A stretch of DNA of 64,000 nt from Streptomyces populi (GTDB lineage Bacteria; Actinomycetota; Actinomycetes; Streptomycetales; Streptomycetaceae). Of the stretch, positions 52,285-61,476 are shown piece by piece. Location: positions 39,431 to 103,430 of the forward strand of contig NZ_KZ626857.1 of assembly GCF_002911015.1 (NCBI RefSeq), written 5' to 3'. Position 1 is the stretch's first letter, and each line of letters starts with the position of its first letter. Under the pieces are notes generated by a model. That model was not told the DNA's origin, searched no databases, and was given only the letters and a program-made list of their open reading frames with translations. The translations under genes were made by a program, and so were the position numbers.

Positions 52285-54129
52285 CTACCCCGGATAGACC
52301 GGTGCCGTCCCGTCCTGGACCACCTTCTGCCACTGCTCCCCCGCCGACAGCCGCACGATCCCGTCCGTGTCCGAGTGCGCCACCAGCGGCAGCTGCTCGT
52401 CCTCGGACGCGGCGATCTCCTTGACGTTGGCCAGCGCGGAGGGCGAGGTGCCCAGCGGGGTGGAGCCGTCGACCTGGACGTACTGCATCTGCTGCACGCC
52501 GCCCTTCTCGCTGCCGACCACCACGAGGCGGCTGTCCCCGGCCCAGGACATGGCCGTGACCTCCTCGAGCTGGGGCGCCACGGAGCGCGGTTCGAAGATG
52601 AACGCGCCGTCGGGCTCGTCCTGCTTGGACCGCTCGATGCGCCCGATCTGCAACGAGCTCTTCCCGTCCTTCTCGACGATCAGCGCGATGCGCGCACCGT
52701 CGGCGGCCACCCGCACCGCCTCGACGCGCCCGTCGAGCACCGGCGCCTGCACGACGACGGGCTCGCCCGCGCCCTTGCGCAGCAGGAGCAGCCTGGGGTT
52801 CTTCGGGTCGCGGTCGGCCACCCACAGATCGCCGCTCGCGTCCCAGCTCGGGGTCGTCAGCCGGTCGTCGGCCGTCGCGCCCTGGCTGCGCACCACCGGC
52901 TCGGCGAGCGAACCGCCCGGCACCAGCGACCCGACGTACAGGTTCCGGCCGTCGGCCGACACCCCCGCGGCGGTGTCCTCGTCCCGCGACACCGCGGCCG
53001 CCCGCAGCTTCTTGCCGCCCTCGCCCAGCGCGCCGGGCACCGGCTCGGGCTTCTTGTCACGGTTGCCGCCGGGCATCCGCACGAGCCTCTGGTCGTGATC
53101 GATGAAGTACTGGTACTCGGGGTGCTCGCCCGTACCGTGCAGGGCGACGCTCTCGGCCTTGGCCTTGGTCAGCACGCACAGCTGCGAACCGTTCGCCCGC
53201 TGGAGCTCCACCTCGTCGACGCCCGTGGGGGTCAGGTCCCGGAGGGTGAGGAGGATCTGGGCCGCCATCTCCCGGCACTGGGTGCTTCCGACGCGGTCGG
53301 CCTTCGCGTTCAGCGGCACCGTGACGCTGTTGCGGTCGTCGGGCGACAGTGACACGTCGCCGTTCTTCAGTTCCGTGCCCGAGGGGAAGCTCGACCTGAC
53401 CACCGGGTCCAGCCACCTCGTGGGCCCCTTCAGGAGCGCGCGCACGATCTGTGTCATCGGGTCCACCTGCGCGCGCACGTAGACCGGGTCGGCGACGGTC
53501 CCCAGGGGACGGCCGGTCCCGGAGTTCCCGTTCGACGCGTAGTAGTACTTGTTCACGGACATGTAGTTGCGCTGGAAGTCCGACGCGCCCATCACCACGC
53601 CCTGCGGCAGCCCGTCGATACGCCACTGCTTGTTGCTCTTCAGCTTGGTCAGGTGCACCGATCCGCTGTACTGGCCGGAGTCCGGCCCGTACGCGTGCCG
53701 GCCGTCCACGGTGGCGACCTTGCTGCCGTTCAGCCGGAACAGGACGTCACGACTGCCGTCCTTGGTCCCCGAGGGCGCTCCCACGGGCTCCGGCGCGTCC
53801 GCGAGGACCGTCGTCGAACGGTACGGGTCCCATGTCTTGCGCGCGCTGTCGGTGAGGTACTTGCCGGCCGTCTCGTACTTGGCGTCGTCGCTGGTCAGCG
53901 CCTCCAGGAAGCCCTGCACGATCTCCGCCGCCGAGGCACCGGGATGCGGCGGCACGGCGTAGACGCGGACCTGCGGGTCCTGGCGCGGGGTGGACTCCAC
54001 CCCGCGCAGGTCCCCGCTGTCCGGCATCGAGGCGCACCCCGCCACCAGCAGGGCCCCACAAGCCGCGTACACCACGACGCTCACCGAACGGCGTCCGCGG
54101 ACACCGTTCCCCCCGCGGTCAGCGCCCAC
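52285..54129 (-). CDS. lpqB: Lipoprotein LpqB, MtrAB-associated
   Basis: 614 residues. A signal peptide with lipobox VAGC anchors it outside the membrane. The mature part has a GerMN-type domain (about 60-330) and a C-terminal beta-propeller-like domain (about 340-600) with repeated WDASGDLWVADRD-like blades. In actinobacteria LpqB interacts with the sensor MtrB and tunes MtrA signalling. I chose GTG 54129 because GGGAGG lies 6 nt upstream; ATG 54144 is in frame but its own upstream is poor. It overlaps the mtrB end by 11 nt, so translation is coupled. Confidence 0.93.
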   Translation of the reverse strand: MGADRGGNGVRGRRSVSVVVYAACGALLVAGCASMPDSGDLRGVESTPRQDPQVRVYAVPPHPGASAAEIVQGFLEALTSDDAKYETAGKYLTDSARKTWDPYRSTTVLADAPEPVGAPSGTKDGSRDVLFRLNGSKVATVDGRHAYGPDSGQYSGSVHLTKLKSNKQWRIDGLPQGVVMGASDFQRNYMSVNKYYYASNGNSGTGRPLGTVADPVYVRAQVDPMTQIVRALLKGPTRWLDPVVRSSFPSGTELKNGDVSLSPDDRNSVTVPLNAKADRVGSTQCREMAAQILLTLRDLTPTGVDEVELQRANGSQLCVLTKAKAESVALHGTGEHPEYQYFIDHDQRLVRMPGGNRDKKPEPVPGALGEGGKKLRAAAVSRDEDTAAGVSADGRNLYVGSLVPGGSLAEPVVRSQGATADDRLTTPSWDASGDLWVADRDPKNPRLLLLRKGAGEPVVVQAPVLDGRVEAVRVAADGARIALIVEKDGKSSLQIGRIERSKQDEPDGAFIFEPRSVAPQLEEVTAMSWAGDSRLVVVGSEKGGVQQMQYVQVDGSTPLGTSPSALANVKEIAASEDEQLPLVAHSDTDGIVRLSAGEQWQKVVQDGTAPVYPG

Positions 54130-56203
54130 GAAATGCCTCCCCATGTCCGAGCTCCTCCGGCGTGTCGCCGTCCTGCCCCCGCTCCTGTGCGGTCCGTTCC
54201 CGGCCCGTGCCGGATGTCTCTTCCTGACGGCGCAGCGTCCCGGCGGGCCGGGGCACCACGCGGGCGCCGTTGCCCGGCAACGCGGTCGGATCGGCCGTGG
54301 CCGCGGTCCCGGCCAGCCGCGGGGCCATGGCCCCGCGAGGCGGAATCGGGTCGGACGCGGCCCCGGCCTGCTGCACGGGGACCGTGGCGAGCTTCGTGGC
54401 GCCGCCGTGCGGCAGACCGGCGTCGTCGAGTCCGCGGTTGCGCCGGGAGTCCTTGGGCTCCAGGGGTATCGGCGATCCCCTGAGGGGCTCGTCCGCCGTC
54501 CGCGGCAGGGTGAGCCGGAACTGCGAACCGCCGCCGGGCTCGCCCCATGCCTGGAGCCAGCCGCCGTGCAGCCGTGCGTCCTCCAGGGCGATGGACAGTC
54601 CCAGCCCCGTGCCGCCGGTGGTACGCGCGCGTGCCGGGTCGGCCCGCCAGAAGCGGCTGAACACCCGGGTCGCCTCGCCCGGCTTGAGCCCGACGCCGTA
54701 GTCGCGGACCGCGATCGCGACCGCTCCGCCCGCCGCGGCGAGCTTGACGACGACGTCCTTGCCCTCGCCGTGCTCCACGGCGTTGACGACGAGGTTGCGC
54801 AGCACCCGCTCGACCCGCCGGGCGTCCGCCTCGGCGATCAGCGGCTGCTGGTCGCCGACGACACGTATGCGCGTGCCCTTGCGCTCGGCGAGCGGCTCGG
54901 CCCCGCCGACCACCCGTCGTACGACTTCCCTGAGGTCGATGGCGTCGGCCTCCAGCGCCGCCGCGCCCGCGTCGAACCGGCTGATCTCCAGCAGGTCGGC
55001 GAGGAGCGTCTCGAAGCGGTCCAGCTGGTCGGCGAGCAGTTCCGCCGACCGCGCGGTCACGGGGTCGAAGTCCACGCGCGCGTCGTGGATGACGTCGGCG
55101 GCCATGCGCACGGTGGTCAGCGGCGTGCGCAGCTCGTGCGACACGTCGGACACGAAGCGCCGCTGCATCCGGGACAGGTCCTCCAACTGCTGGATCTTCA
55201 GCTGGAGGTTCTGCGCCATCTTGTTGAAGGCCTCGCCCAGGCGTGCGATGTCGTCCTCGCCGGTGACCTTCATACGTTCCTGGAGGCGTCCGGCGGAGAG
55301 CCGCTCGGCGATCCCGGCCGCCATCCGCACCGGGGTGACGACCTGACGCACCACGAGCCAGGCGATGGCCCCGAGGAGCACCACGACGAACAGTCCGGCC
55401 GTCGCGAGCGTGCCCTTGACCAGGCTCAGCGACTTCTCCTCCTGCGTCAGCGGGAAGAGGTAGTAGAGCTGGTACGCGTCCCCGTTGGGGTCGCTCACCT
55501 GCTTGCCGATGACCAGGGCCGGCTGGGACTCCTTGTCGTCCTTGTAGACGACGCGGGTGTAGCTCTGCGCCGCGGAGATGCTCTTGTCGATCCGGGCCCG
55601 CAGGTTCTCGGGGATGCTCGCCGTCGGGTCGACCTGGCTCGAGGACCGCGGTGCGAGACCGCCGCTGCCGTCGCCCGAGGCGGTGGAGTTGAGCGTCACG
55701 ACGTCGAAGGCGCCCTGCCCGCCGCTGGAGAGGGACACGACGAGGTCGGTCATCCACTGGCTGACGTTCTTCGACGGCCGGCCGGCCGCGGCCGAACGGT
55801 CGTCGCCGTTCGCCGTCGCCTCGGCGTCCGCCTGCTGCTTGGCCACCGCGAAACCACCGGTGGCCTGGCTCTGCGAGGCCCTCACCTTGGCGTCCAGCAG
55901 ACCGTTGCGCACTTGCCCGATCACGACGAAGCCGAGGAGCAGGACGACGCCCATCGACATCAGCAGCGTCGTCGCGACGATCTTGAGCTGGATGTTGCGC
56001 CGCCACAGCCGCATCACGGGCAGCAGCGGACGGCGCACCCAGCGTATGAGCAGCCTGAGGACCGGGCTGCCCTGGACCCCGCCCTGGAGCAGCCCTCCCT
56101 CGAAGAACCGCTCCCAGCGAAAGCCCTTCATCTTCCGGCCGACAGGCCGCCCCGAACGATCCCCCTGCTCAGCGGACGCCGAAGCGGCACTGTCCCATGA
56201 CAT
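54119..56203 (-). CDS. mtrB: Sensor histidine kinase MtrB
   Basis: 694 residues. Two membrane helices (about 73-97 and 266-288) enclose an extracytoplasmic sensor of about 170 residues. HAMP follows (about 289-341), then the DHp helix with SDVSHELRTPLTT (phospho-His356) and the ATPase domain with NLVVNAVEHGEG, DYGVGL and GGTGLGLSIA. The C-terminal ~110 residues are a Pro/Arg/Gly-rich tail. Together with MtrA it coordinates cell-cycle and developmental genes in Streptomyces (established for the family). It begins one base after the mtrA stop and overlaps lpqB, so the three are one unit. Confidence 0.95.
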   Translation of the reverse strand: MSWDSAASASAEQGDRSGRPVGRKMKGFRWERFFEGGLLQGGVQGSPVLRLLIRWVRRPLLPVMRLWRRNIQLKIVATTLLMSMGVVLLLGFVVIGQVRNGLLDAKVRASQSQATGGFAVAKQQADAEATANGDDRSAAAGRPSKNVSQWMTDLVVSLSSGGQGAFDVVTLNSTASGDGSGGLAPRSSSQVDPTASIPENLRARIDKSISAAQSYTRVVYKDDKESQPALVIGKQVSDPNGDAYQLYYLFPLTQEEKSLSLVKGTLATAGLFVVVLLGAIAWLVVRQVVTPVRMAAGIAERLSAGRLQERMKVTGEDDIARLGEAFNKMAQNLQLKIQQLEDLSRMQRRFVSDVSHELRTPLTTVRMAADVIHDARVDFDPVTARSAELLADQLDRFETLLADLLEISRFDAGAAALEADAIDLREVVRRVVGGAEPLAERKGTRIRVVGDQQPLIAEADARRVERVLRNLVVNAVEHGEGKDVVVKLAAAGGAVAIAVRDYGVGLKPGEATRVFSRFWRADPARARTTGGTGLGLSIALEDARLHGGWLQAWGEPGGGSQFRLTLPRTADEPLRGSPIPLEPKDSRRNRGLDDAGLPHGGATKLATVPVQQAGAASDPIPPRGAMAPRLAGTAATADPTALPGNGARVVPRPAGTLRRQEETSGTGRERTAQERGQDGDTPEELGHGEAFRGR

Positions 56204-56204
56204 G

Positions 56205-56894
56205 TCAGCTCGGTCCTGCCTTGTATCCGACGCCTCGGACGGTCACCACGATCTCCGGACGCTCCGGGTCCTTCTCGACCTTGGAGCGCAGTCGCTGGAC
56301 GTGCACGTTGACCAGACGGGTGTCCGCCGCGTGCCGGTAGCCCCACACCTGCTCCAGGAGGACCTCACGCGTGAACACCTGCCACGGCTTGCGCGCCAGG
56401 GCGACCAGCAGGTCGAACTCCAGCGGCGTCAGCGCGATCGACATGCCTTCCCGTTTCACAGAGTGACCGGCGACGTCGATGACGAGATCGCCGATCGACA
56501 GCTGTTCGGGCGCCGGTTCCTCCGAACGGCGCAGCCGCGCCCTGATCCGCGCCACGAGCTCTTTTGGCTTGAACGGCTTCACGATGTAGTCGTCGGCGCC
56601 CGACTCGAGGCCGACCACGACATCGACGGTGTCGCTCTTCGCCGTGAGCATCACGATCGGCACCCCGGACTCCGCCCTGATCAGGCGACACACCTCGATG
56701 CCGTCCCGTCCGGGCAGCATGAGGTCCAGGAGCACCAGGTCGGGCTTGGCGTCGCGGAAAGCGGCCAGCGCCTTGTCGCCGTCAGCTACGAAAGACGGCT
56801 CAAAACCTTCACCACGCAGCACGATGCCGAGCATCTCGGCCAGTGCGGTGTCGTCATCGACGACAAGGACTCGTCCCTTCATAAACGACATCAT
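56205..56894 (-). CDS. mtrA: Response regulator MtrA
   Basis: 229-residue OmpR/PhoB-type regulator. The receiver has VVDDD (11-15), phospho-acceptor Asp57 in LLDLMLPGRDG, Thr in MLTAK and Lys in VKPFKPKEL; the winged-helix DNA-binding domain covers about 130-225 (LTPLEFDLLVAL, WGYRHAADTRLVNVHVQRLR). Sequence conservation across Streptomyces is very high. ATG 56894 begins MMSFMKGRVLVVDDD; ATG 56891 and 56882 are alternatives. It lies 8 nt after the mtnA stop, so it may be read from the mtnA promoter as well as from an internal one. Confidence 0.96.
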   Translation of the reverse strand: MMSFMKGRVLVVDDDTALAEMLGIVLRGEGFEPSFVADGDKALAAFRDAKPDLVLLDLMLPGRDGIEVCRLIRAESGVPIVMLTAKSDTVDVVVGLESGADDYIVKPFKPKELVARIRARLRRSEEPAPEQLSIGDLVIDVAGHSVKREGMSIALTPLEFDLLVALARKPWQVFTREVLLEQVWGYRHAADTRLVNVHVQRLRSKVEKDPERPEIVVTVRGVGYKAGPS

Positions 56895-56897
56895 CCC

Positions 56898-56914
56898 ATT
56901 AACTAAATCGTTAC
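56898..56914 (-). promoter_or_regulatory. Candidate MtrA box overlapping the mtnA stop codon
   Basis: On the minus strand GTAACGATTTAGTTAAT, two GTAA/GTTAA-type half sites 11 nt apart, spans the end of mtnA and ends 3 nt before the mtrA start. MtrA is reported to bind GTAAC-like direct repeats of this spacing. Adjacent at 56920-56931 is the 12-bp palindrome GTGACTTGTCAC. Both lie in or near coding sequence, so chance is possible. Confidence 0.35.
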
Positions 56915-58048
56915 CTGGCGTGACAAGTCACACAGCTCGGCGAGAGCCTCAGCCGTCACGGGCGAAACAACGCCCTCTTCGGTGACGATCGCCGTGATCA
57001 ACTCCGGCGGCGTCACGTCGAACGCCGGGTTGTACGCCTGGGTCCCCAGGGGTGCCACAGGTATACCTCCTCCCGGCTCCGCCCCCGCCACCGGGACCTG
57101 CGGAGCTGCGATCTCCGTCACTTCATGACCCGCGCGCTGCTCGACCTCGATGGACGCGCCGTCGGGCGTGTCCAGGTCGATCGTCGTCACCGGCGCCACC
57201 ACGACGAACGGCACGTGGTGGTACCTGGCCAGCACCGCGAGCGGATAGCTCCCCACCTTGTTCGCCACCGAACCGTCGGCGGCGATGCGGTCGGCCCCGA
57301 TCAGCACCGCGTCCACCTCCCCGGACGCGAACAGGGAGCCCGCCGCGTTGTCCGTGAGCAAGGTGTACGCCATGCCGCTGCGGGCGGCCTCGTAGGCCGT
57401 CAGCCGGGCGCCCTGCAACAGGGGCCGCGTCTCGTCCACCCACAGCCGCCGCAACTTCCCCGCCCGGTGCGCGGCGAGCGCCACGGCGAACGCGGTGCCC
57501 TCACCCCCGGACACCAGCGCGCCCGTGTTGCAGTGCGTCAACACGCGGTGACTGCCGCCCGGCAGCAGCTCGTCGAGCAGCGCGAGACCGTGCCCGGCCA
57601 TGCGGGAGCTCGCCTCGGCGTCCTGGCGGTGCAGCGTCCGCGCCGCGTGGAGTGCCGCCGCCGCTGCCGCCGCCTCGTCGCCGCCCGCGGCCAGCGCCGC
57701 CCGGTGGGCCGCCTGCGCCCTGCGCACACCCACCGCGAGGTTCACGGCGGTCGGCCGGGCACCGGCCAGCGCGAGGGCCGCCTCGTCCACGTCGAAGCCG
57801 CGTACGGCGGCCAGCGCGACGCCGTACGCCCCGGCGATCCCGAGCAGCGGTGCCCCCCGCACGGCGAGCGTGCGGATCGCCTCCACCAGCGCGGGGGCGT
57901 CCGTGCACACCAGCTCGACCTCCTCCGCGGGAAGCCGCGTCTGGTCGAGAAGGACCACCACGGGGCCTTCGGGCGGTTCGTGCCAGCGGATCGCGGGTGT
58001 CTCCGTCGGCCCGTCGTTCTCGCGGGGTTGCGCGTAGTGATCGGCCAT
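56903..58048 (-). CDS. mtnA: S-methyl-5-thioribose-1-phosphate isomerase
   Basis: 381 residues, methionine-salvage enzyme that isomerises methylthioribose 1-phosphate to the ribulose form. Family features are VRGAPLLGIAGAYG (63-76), the catalytic Cys173 in HCNTGAL, ETRPLLQGARLTAYE, and the catalytic Asp253 in GADRIAADGSVANKVG. The fold is shared with eIF2B-like subunits, but Cys173 and Asp253 favour MtnA. No other salvage genes are adjacent. ATG 58048 starts the unit; the stop is 8 nt before mtrA, an association that seems conserved in Streptomyces and may be only transcriptional. Confidence 0.9.
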   Translation of the reverse strand: MADHYAQPRENDGPTETPAIRWHEPPEGPVVVLLDQTRLPAEEVELVCTDAPALVEAIRTLAVRGAPLLGIAGAYGVALAAVRGFDVDEAALALAGARPTAVNLAVGVRRAQAAHRAALAAGGDEAAAAAAALHAARTLHRQDAEASSRMAGHGLALLDELLPGGSHRVLTHCNTGALVSGGEGTAFAVALAAHRAGKLRRLWVDETRPLLQGARLTAYEAARSGMAYTLLTDNAAGSLFASGEVDAVLIGADRIAADGSVANKVGSYPLAVLARYHHVPFVVVAPVTTIDLDTPDGASIEVEQRAGHEVTEIAAPQVPVAGAEPGGGIPVAPLGTQAYNPAFDVTPPELITAIVTEEGVVSPVTAEALAELCDLSRQVTI

Positions 58049-58188
58049 CCGCCCAGTCTGCCCCGTACCCGGCGGACAATTGAAGGTGTGCAGCCCATAC
58101 GGGGCCCGTCCCCCGCCGGGCGCGCCGTGACACGATGGCTGTCGACCTGCCGCCGCGACCGCGCAACGGGCACCGTGAAGGAGCGACG

Positions 58189-59502
58189 ATGAACGACACT
58201 CCGGGCTGGGCGTCGCCCGGATCCGCCCCCTCCGGCGCGAAGGAGCCGGACTCCTCCGGCACCCCGGAGCCCGCCGACCAGGACGGAACGACCCCGCCCG
58301 AGCAGCCCTCGAAGTGGTCCAAGGAGCAGCCGCCGCCCGGCCAGTGGTCCGCGCCCGGCGCCCAGGCCCCCGCGCAGGCCCCGCCCCCCGCCGCACCCGG
58401 CTGGGGCGGTCGGCCCCCCGGCGGCCAGAACGGCGGACACGGCGGGTGGAACGGCCCCGGACCCGGCGGACCCGCGGGCTGGGGCGGCCAGTGGGGCGCC
58501 CGGCCGGCCGCCGCCAAGCCCGGTGTGATCCCGCTGCGCCCGCTCGGCGTCGGCGAGATCCTGGACGGCGCCGTCTCGACCATGCGCAGCTACTGGCGCA
58601 CGGTCCTCGGCATCTCCCTGGCCGTCGCCGTCGTCACGCAGGTCGCCGTCATCCTGCTCCAGGGTTTCGTCCTGGACGACAGCGCGAGCACGGAGGCGCT
58701 GAACGACCCGAGCGCCACCCTCGGCGAGCTGACCCGGGCCATGGGCGACACCCTCCTCAGCTCCGGCCTCGTCCTGCTCGTCACCCTGCTCGGCACCATC
58801 GTCGCGACGGCCCTGCTCACCTCGGTGACCAGCCGCGCCGTGATCGGCAAGCCGGTGACCACCGGCGAGGCCTGGCGGGACGCCCGTCCCCAGCTGGCCA
58901 AGCTGTTCGGCCTGACCCTGCTGCTGCCCCTCATCGCCGTCGCGGTCCTGGGCGCCGGAGCGGCTCCGGGCCTGCTCGTCGTGGCGGCCGGCTCGAACGA
59001 GGCCGGTGTCGCGCTCGCCGTCCTCGGCGCCTTCGCCGCGGGCTTCGTCGCCCTCTGGCTGATGATCCGCTTCTCGCTCGCCTCTCCCGCCCTGATGCTG
59101 GAGAAGCAGGGCATCGTGAAGTCGATGCGCCGCTCCGCGAAACTCGTCCGCGGCTCCTGGTGGCGGGTGTTCGGGATCCAGCTGCTCGCCACGATCATCG
59201 CCAACATCGTGGCGTCGATCATCGTGATCCCCTTCGCCGTCCTCGCCGCGGCACTGAGCGGCGACGGCTTCGCCGGCTTCCTCGACAGCTCCGGCGGCGA
59301 CCTCGGCTGGACCTTCCTCATCGTCAGCGGCGTCGGCTCGGTCATCGGATCCATGATCACCTTCCCGATCACCGCGGGCGTCACGGTGCTCCTGTACATC
59401 GACCGGCGCATCCGCCGCGAGGCGCTCGACCTCGACCTGGCCCGGGCCGCCGGGCTCCAGGGCTACGGCGGCGAGACCTCCGGCACCACCCCGGGGAGCT
59501 GA
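58189..59502 (+). CDS. Membrane protein with Pro/Gly-rich N-terminus (GPDPase-membrane-domain-like)
   Basis: 437 residues. The first ~115 are Pro/Gly/Gln-rich, probably disordered and cytoplasmic. About six helices follow (from about 135), beginning RPLGVGEILDGAVSTMRSYWRT, a pattern seen in the membrane domain of glycerophosphoryl diester phosphodiesterase-like proteins. A second signature is LASPALMLEKQGIVKSMRRSAKLVRGSWWRVFG. No catalytic phosphodiesterase domain is present, so only the membrane module exists. ATG 58189 has AAGGAG 5 nt upstream. It heads an operon with DUF4129, DUF4350, MoxR and DUF58 genes. Confidence 0.8.
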   Translation: MNDTPGWASPGSAPSGAKEPDSSGTPEPADQDGTTPPEQPSKWSKEQPPPGQWSAPGAQAPAQAPPPAAPGWGGRPPGGQNGGHGGWNGPGPGGPAGWGGQWGARPAAAKPGVIPLRPLGVGEILDGAVSTMRSYWRTVLGISLAVAVVTQVAVILLQGFVLDDSASTEALNDPSATLGELTRAMGDTLLSSGLVLLVTLLGTIVATALLTSVTSRAVIGKPVTTGEAWRDARPQLAKLFGLTLLLPLIAVAVLGAGAAPGLLVVAAGSNEAGVALAVLGAFAAGFVALWLMIRFSLASPALMLEKQGIVKSMRRSAKLVRGSWWRVFGIQLLATIIANIVASIIVIPFAVLAAALSGDGFAGFLDSSGGDLGWTFLIVSGVGSVIGSMITFPITAGVTVLLYIDRRIRREALDLDLARAAGLQGYGGETSGTTPGS

Positions 59503-59506
59503 TGCG

Positions 59507-60265
59507 TTGAACGGGGCGGGGGGAGTTCTCACGGCGGTACTCGCGGGGCCGCGCACCGGTGCGGCAGCGGCCCTCGCGTCACGGCACGACGGCACACCAC
59601 CGGTGACGACACCGCGCGAGGCCGCCCGGGAGGCGGCCAGACGCGAACTGTCCAAGCGGATGTACCACGAGAACGACCCCGGCCTCGTCCGGCGTGCCCT
59701 GAACGCCTTCTGGGACTGGATCGACCGGCTGTTCGGCGCCGCCTCGGCCGCGACACCCGGCGGAACGCTCGGGCTCGTCGTCATCGTCCTCACGGCCGTG
59801 GCGGTCGTGGCCGCCCTGTGGTGGCGCCTGGGCACCCCGCACCGCACCCCCGTCCCGTCCGCCGCCCTCTTCGACGACCGCCCCAGGAGCGCCGCCGAAC
59901 ACCGCGCCGCCGCCGAGGCGCACGCCGCCCGGGGCCACTGGAACCAGGCCGTCCAGGAACGGATGCGCGCCGTCGTGCGGTCCCTGGAGGAACGCGCCCT
60001 CCTCGACCCGCGCCCCGGCCGCACGGCCGACGAGGCAGCCGCGGAGGCGAGCCGCTCCCTGCCCTCCCACACCGACCGGCTGCGCGCCGCCGCACACGAC
60101 TTCGACGACATCACGTACGGCGGCAGGACGGGGGACCCGCGCGCGTACCAGCGCCTCACCGAGCTCGACCGCGACCTGGAGCGCACCAGGCCCGTACTCG
60201 CGGGCGACACCCGCGGCACGGACCGGAACACGGCCCACGACGGCCACCCGGGAGCCACCTCATGA
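59507..60265 (+). CDS. DUF4129 membrane protein
   Basis: 252 residues. An N-terminal hydrophobic stretch may be a signal/anchor. Then comes the DPGLVRRALNAFWDWIDRLFG segment, a membrane helix (about 87-107), and the C-terminal cytoplasmic DUF4129 domain with HWNQAVQERMRAVVRSLEER and GRTADEAA. Such proteins accompany MoxR/DUF58 pairs. Start TTG 59507 has GGGGAG 8 nt upstream. The end overlaps the DUF4350 gene by 4 nt (ATGA). Function unknown; perhaps a scaffold for the MoxR system (inference). Confidence 0.8.
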   Translation: MNGAGGVLTAVLAGPRTGAAAALASRHDGTPPVTTPREAAREAARRELSKRMYHENDPGLVRRALNAFWDWIDRLFGAASAATPGGTLGLVVIVLTAVAVVAALWWRLGTPHRTPVPSAALFDDRPRSAAEHRAAAEAHAARGHWNQAVQERMRAVVRSLEERALLDPRPGRTADEAAAEASRSLPSHTDRLRAAAHDFDDITYGGRTGDPRAYQRLTELDRDLERTRPVLAGDTRGTDRNTAHDGHPGATS

Positions 60266-61476
60266 CCGAGGCCGCCCCCGCTCCCACCTCGTCCTCGCCC
60301 CCTGCCCCCACCTCGTCCTCGCCCACCGCCCGCCAGTGGTGGACCCGCACACGCGGAGTCGTCCTCGCGCTCGTCCTCCTGCTGGTGGCCGCCGTCGCGA
60401 TAGCCGCGGTCCGCTCGGAGGCCCGGCACGGCCGCCTCGACCCGCGCTCCGCCGACCCCTCCGGCAGCAGGGCCCTCGCCCAGCTCCTCGCCGACCGGGG
60501 CGTCCCCACCCGCGTGGTCACCACCCTCGACGAGGCCCGCTCCGCGGCCGGCCCCGACACCACCCTGCTGGTCGCGGCCCCCGACCTGCTGACCGAGCGC
60601 CGGCAGACCCTCCTGCGCACGACGACGGAACGCTCCGGCGGCCGTACGGTCCTGGTCTCCCCCGGACCGCCCTCCATCGGCACCCTCGTCCCCGGCGTCA
60701 CCGCCGACCCCGCGGTCAGCTTCGACTCGACGCTCTCCCCCCGCTGCGAACTGCCCGCCGCCCGCCGGGCGGGCCCCGCCGACACGGGCGGCATCCGCTA
60801 CACCACCACCGACCCGGACGCCGACACCTGCTACCCGAGCGACGGACTGCCCACGCTCCTGCGCGTGCCGACCGGCTCCGCGGGCGGGGACACCGTCGTG
60901 CTCGGCGCCCCCGACATCCTCTCCAACGACCGTCTCGACGAGCAGGGCAACGCCTCGCTCGCGCTCCAGCTCCTCGGCTCCCGCGACCGTCTGGTCTGGT
61001 ACCTCCCCTCGCTCTCCGACGACTCGGCCACCGGCACGGGCGGCCGGAGCTTCTTCGACCTGATCCCCTCGGGCTGGCTCTGGGGCACAGTGCAGCTCTT
61101 CGTCGCCGCCGTCCTGGCGGCGCTGTGGCGGGCACGCCGCATGGGCCCCCTCGTACCCGAACGGCTTCCCGTCGCGATCCGCGCCTCCGAGACCACCGAA
61201 GGCCGCGCCCGCCTCTACCGCAAGGCCTCCGCCCGCGACCGCGCGGCCGCCGCTCTGCGCTCCGCCACCCGCACCCGCCTCGCCCCCCTCATCGGCGTAT
61301 CCCCGGCCCGGGCACACGCGCCCGAGACCCTGCTCCCCGCCCTGGCCGCCCGCCTCGACGGCGACTCAGGGGCCCTGCTGCCGCTCCTCTTCGGACCGCC
61401 GCCCCGCGACGACGCGGCCCTCGTCTCCCTCGCCGACCAACTCGACGCCCTCGAAAGAGAGGTACGCATTTCATGA
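60262..61476 (+). CDS. DUF4350 membrane protein
   Basis: 404 residues. A Ser/Pro-rich start, one membrane helix (about 33-50), an extracytoplasmic domain with GSRALAQLLADRGVPTRVVTTLDEA and LLVAAPDLLT, resembling the DUF4350/GATase-like fold, then a second helix (about 270-290) and a cytoplasmic tail. It is the usual partner of MoxR AAA ATPases in actinobacteria. ATG 60262 overlaps the DUF4129 stop and the end overlaps the moxR-type gene by 4 nt, so translation is coupled along the operon. Confidence 0.82.
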   Translation: MTEAAPAPTSSSPPAPTSSSPTARQWWTRTRGVVLALVLLLVAAVAIAAVRSEARHGRLDPRSADPSGSRALAQLLADRGVPTRVVTTLDEARSAAGPDTTLLVAAPDLLTERRQTLLRTTTERSGGRTVLVSPGPPSIGTLVPGVTADPAVSFDSTLSPRCELPAARRAGPADTGGIRYTTTDPDADTCYPSDGLPTLLRVPTGSAGGDTVVLGAPDILSNDRLDEQGNASLALQLLGSRDRLVWYLPSLSDDSATGTGGRSFFDLIPSGWLWGTVQLFVAAVLAALWRARRMGPLVPERLPVAIRASETTEGRARLYRKASARDRAAAALRSATRTRLAPLIGVSPARAHAPETLLPALAARLDGDSGALLPLLFGPPPRDDAALVSLADQLDALEREVRIS

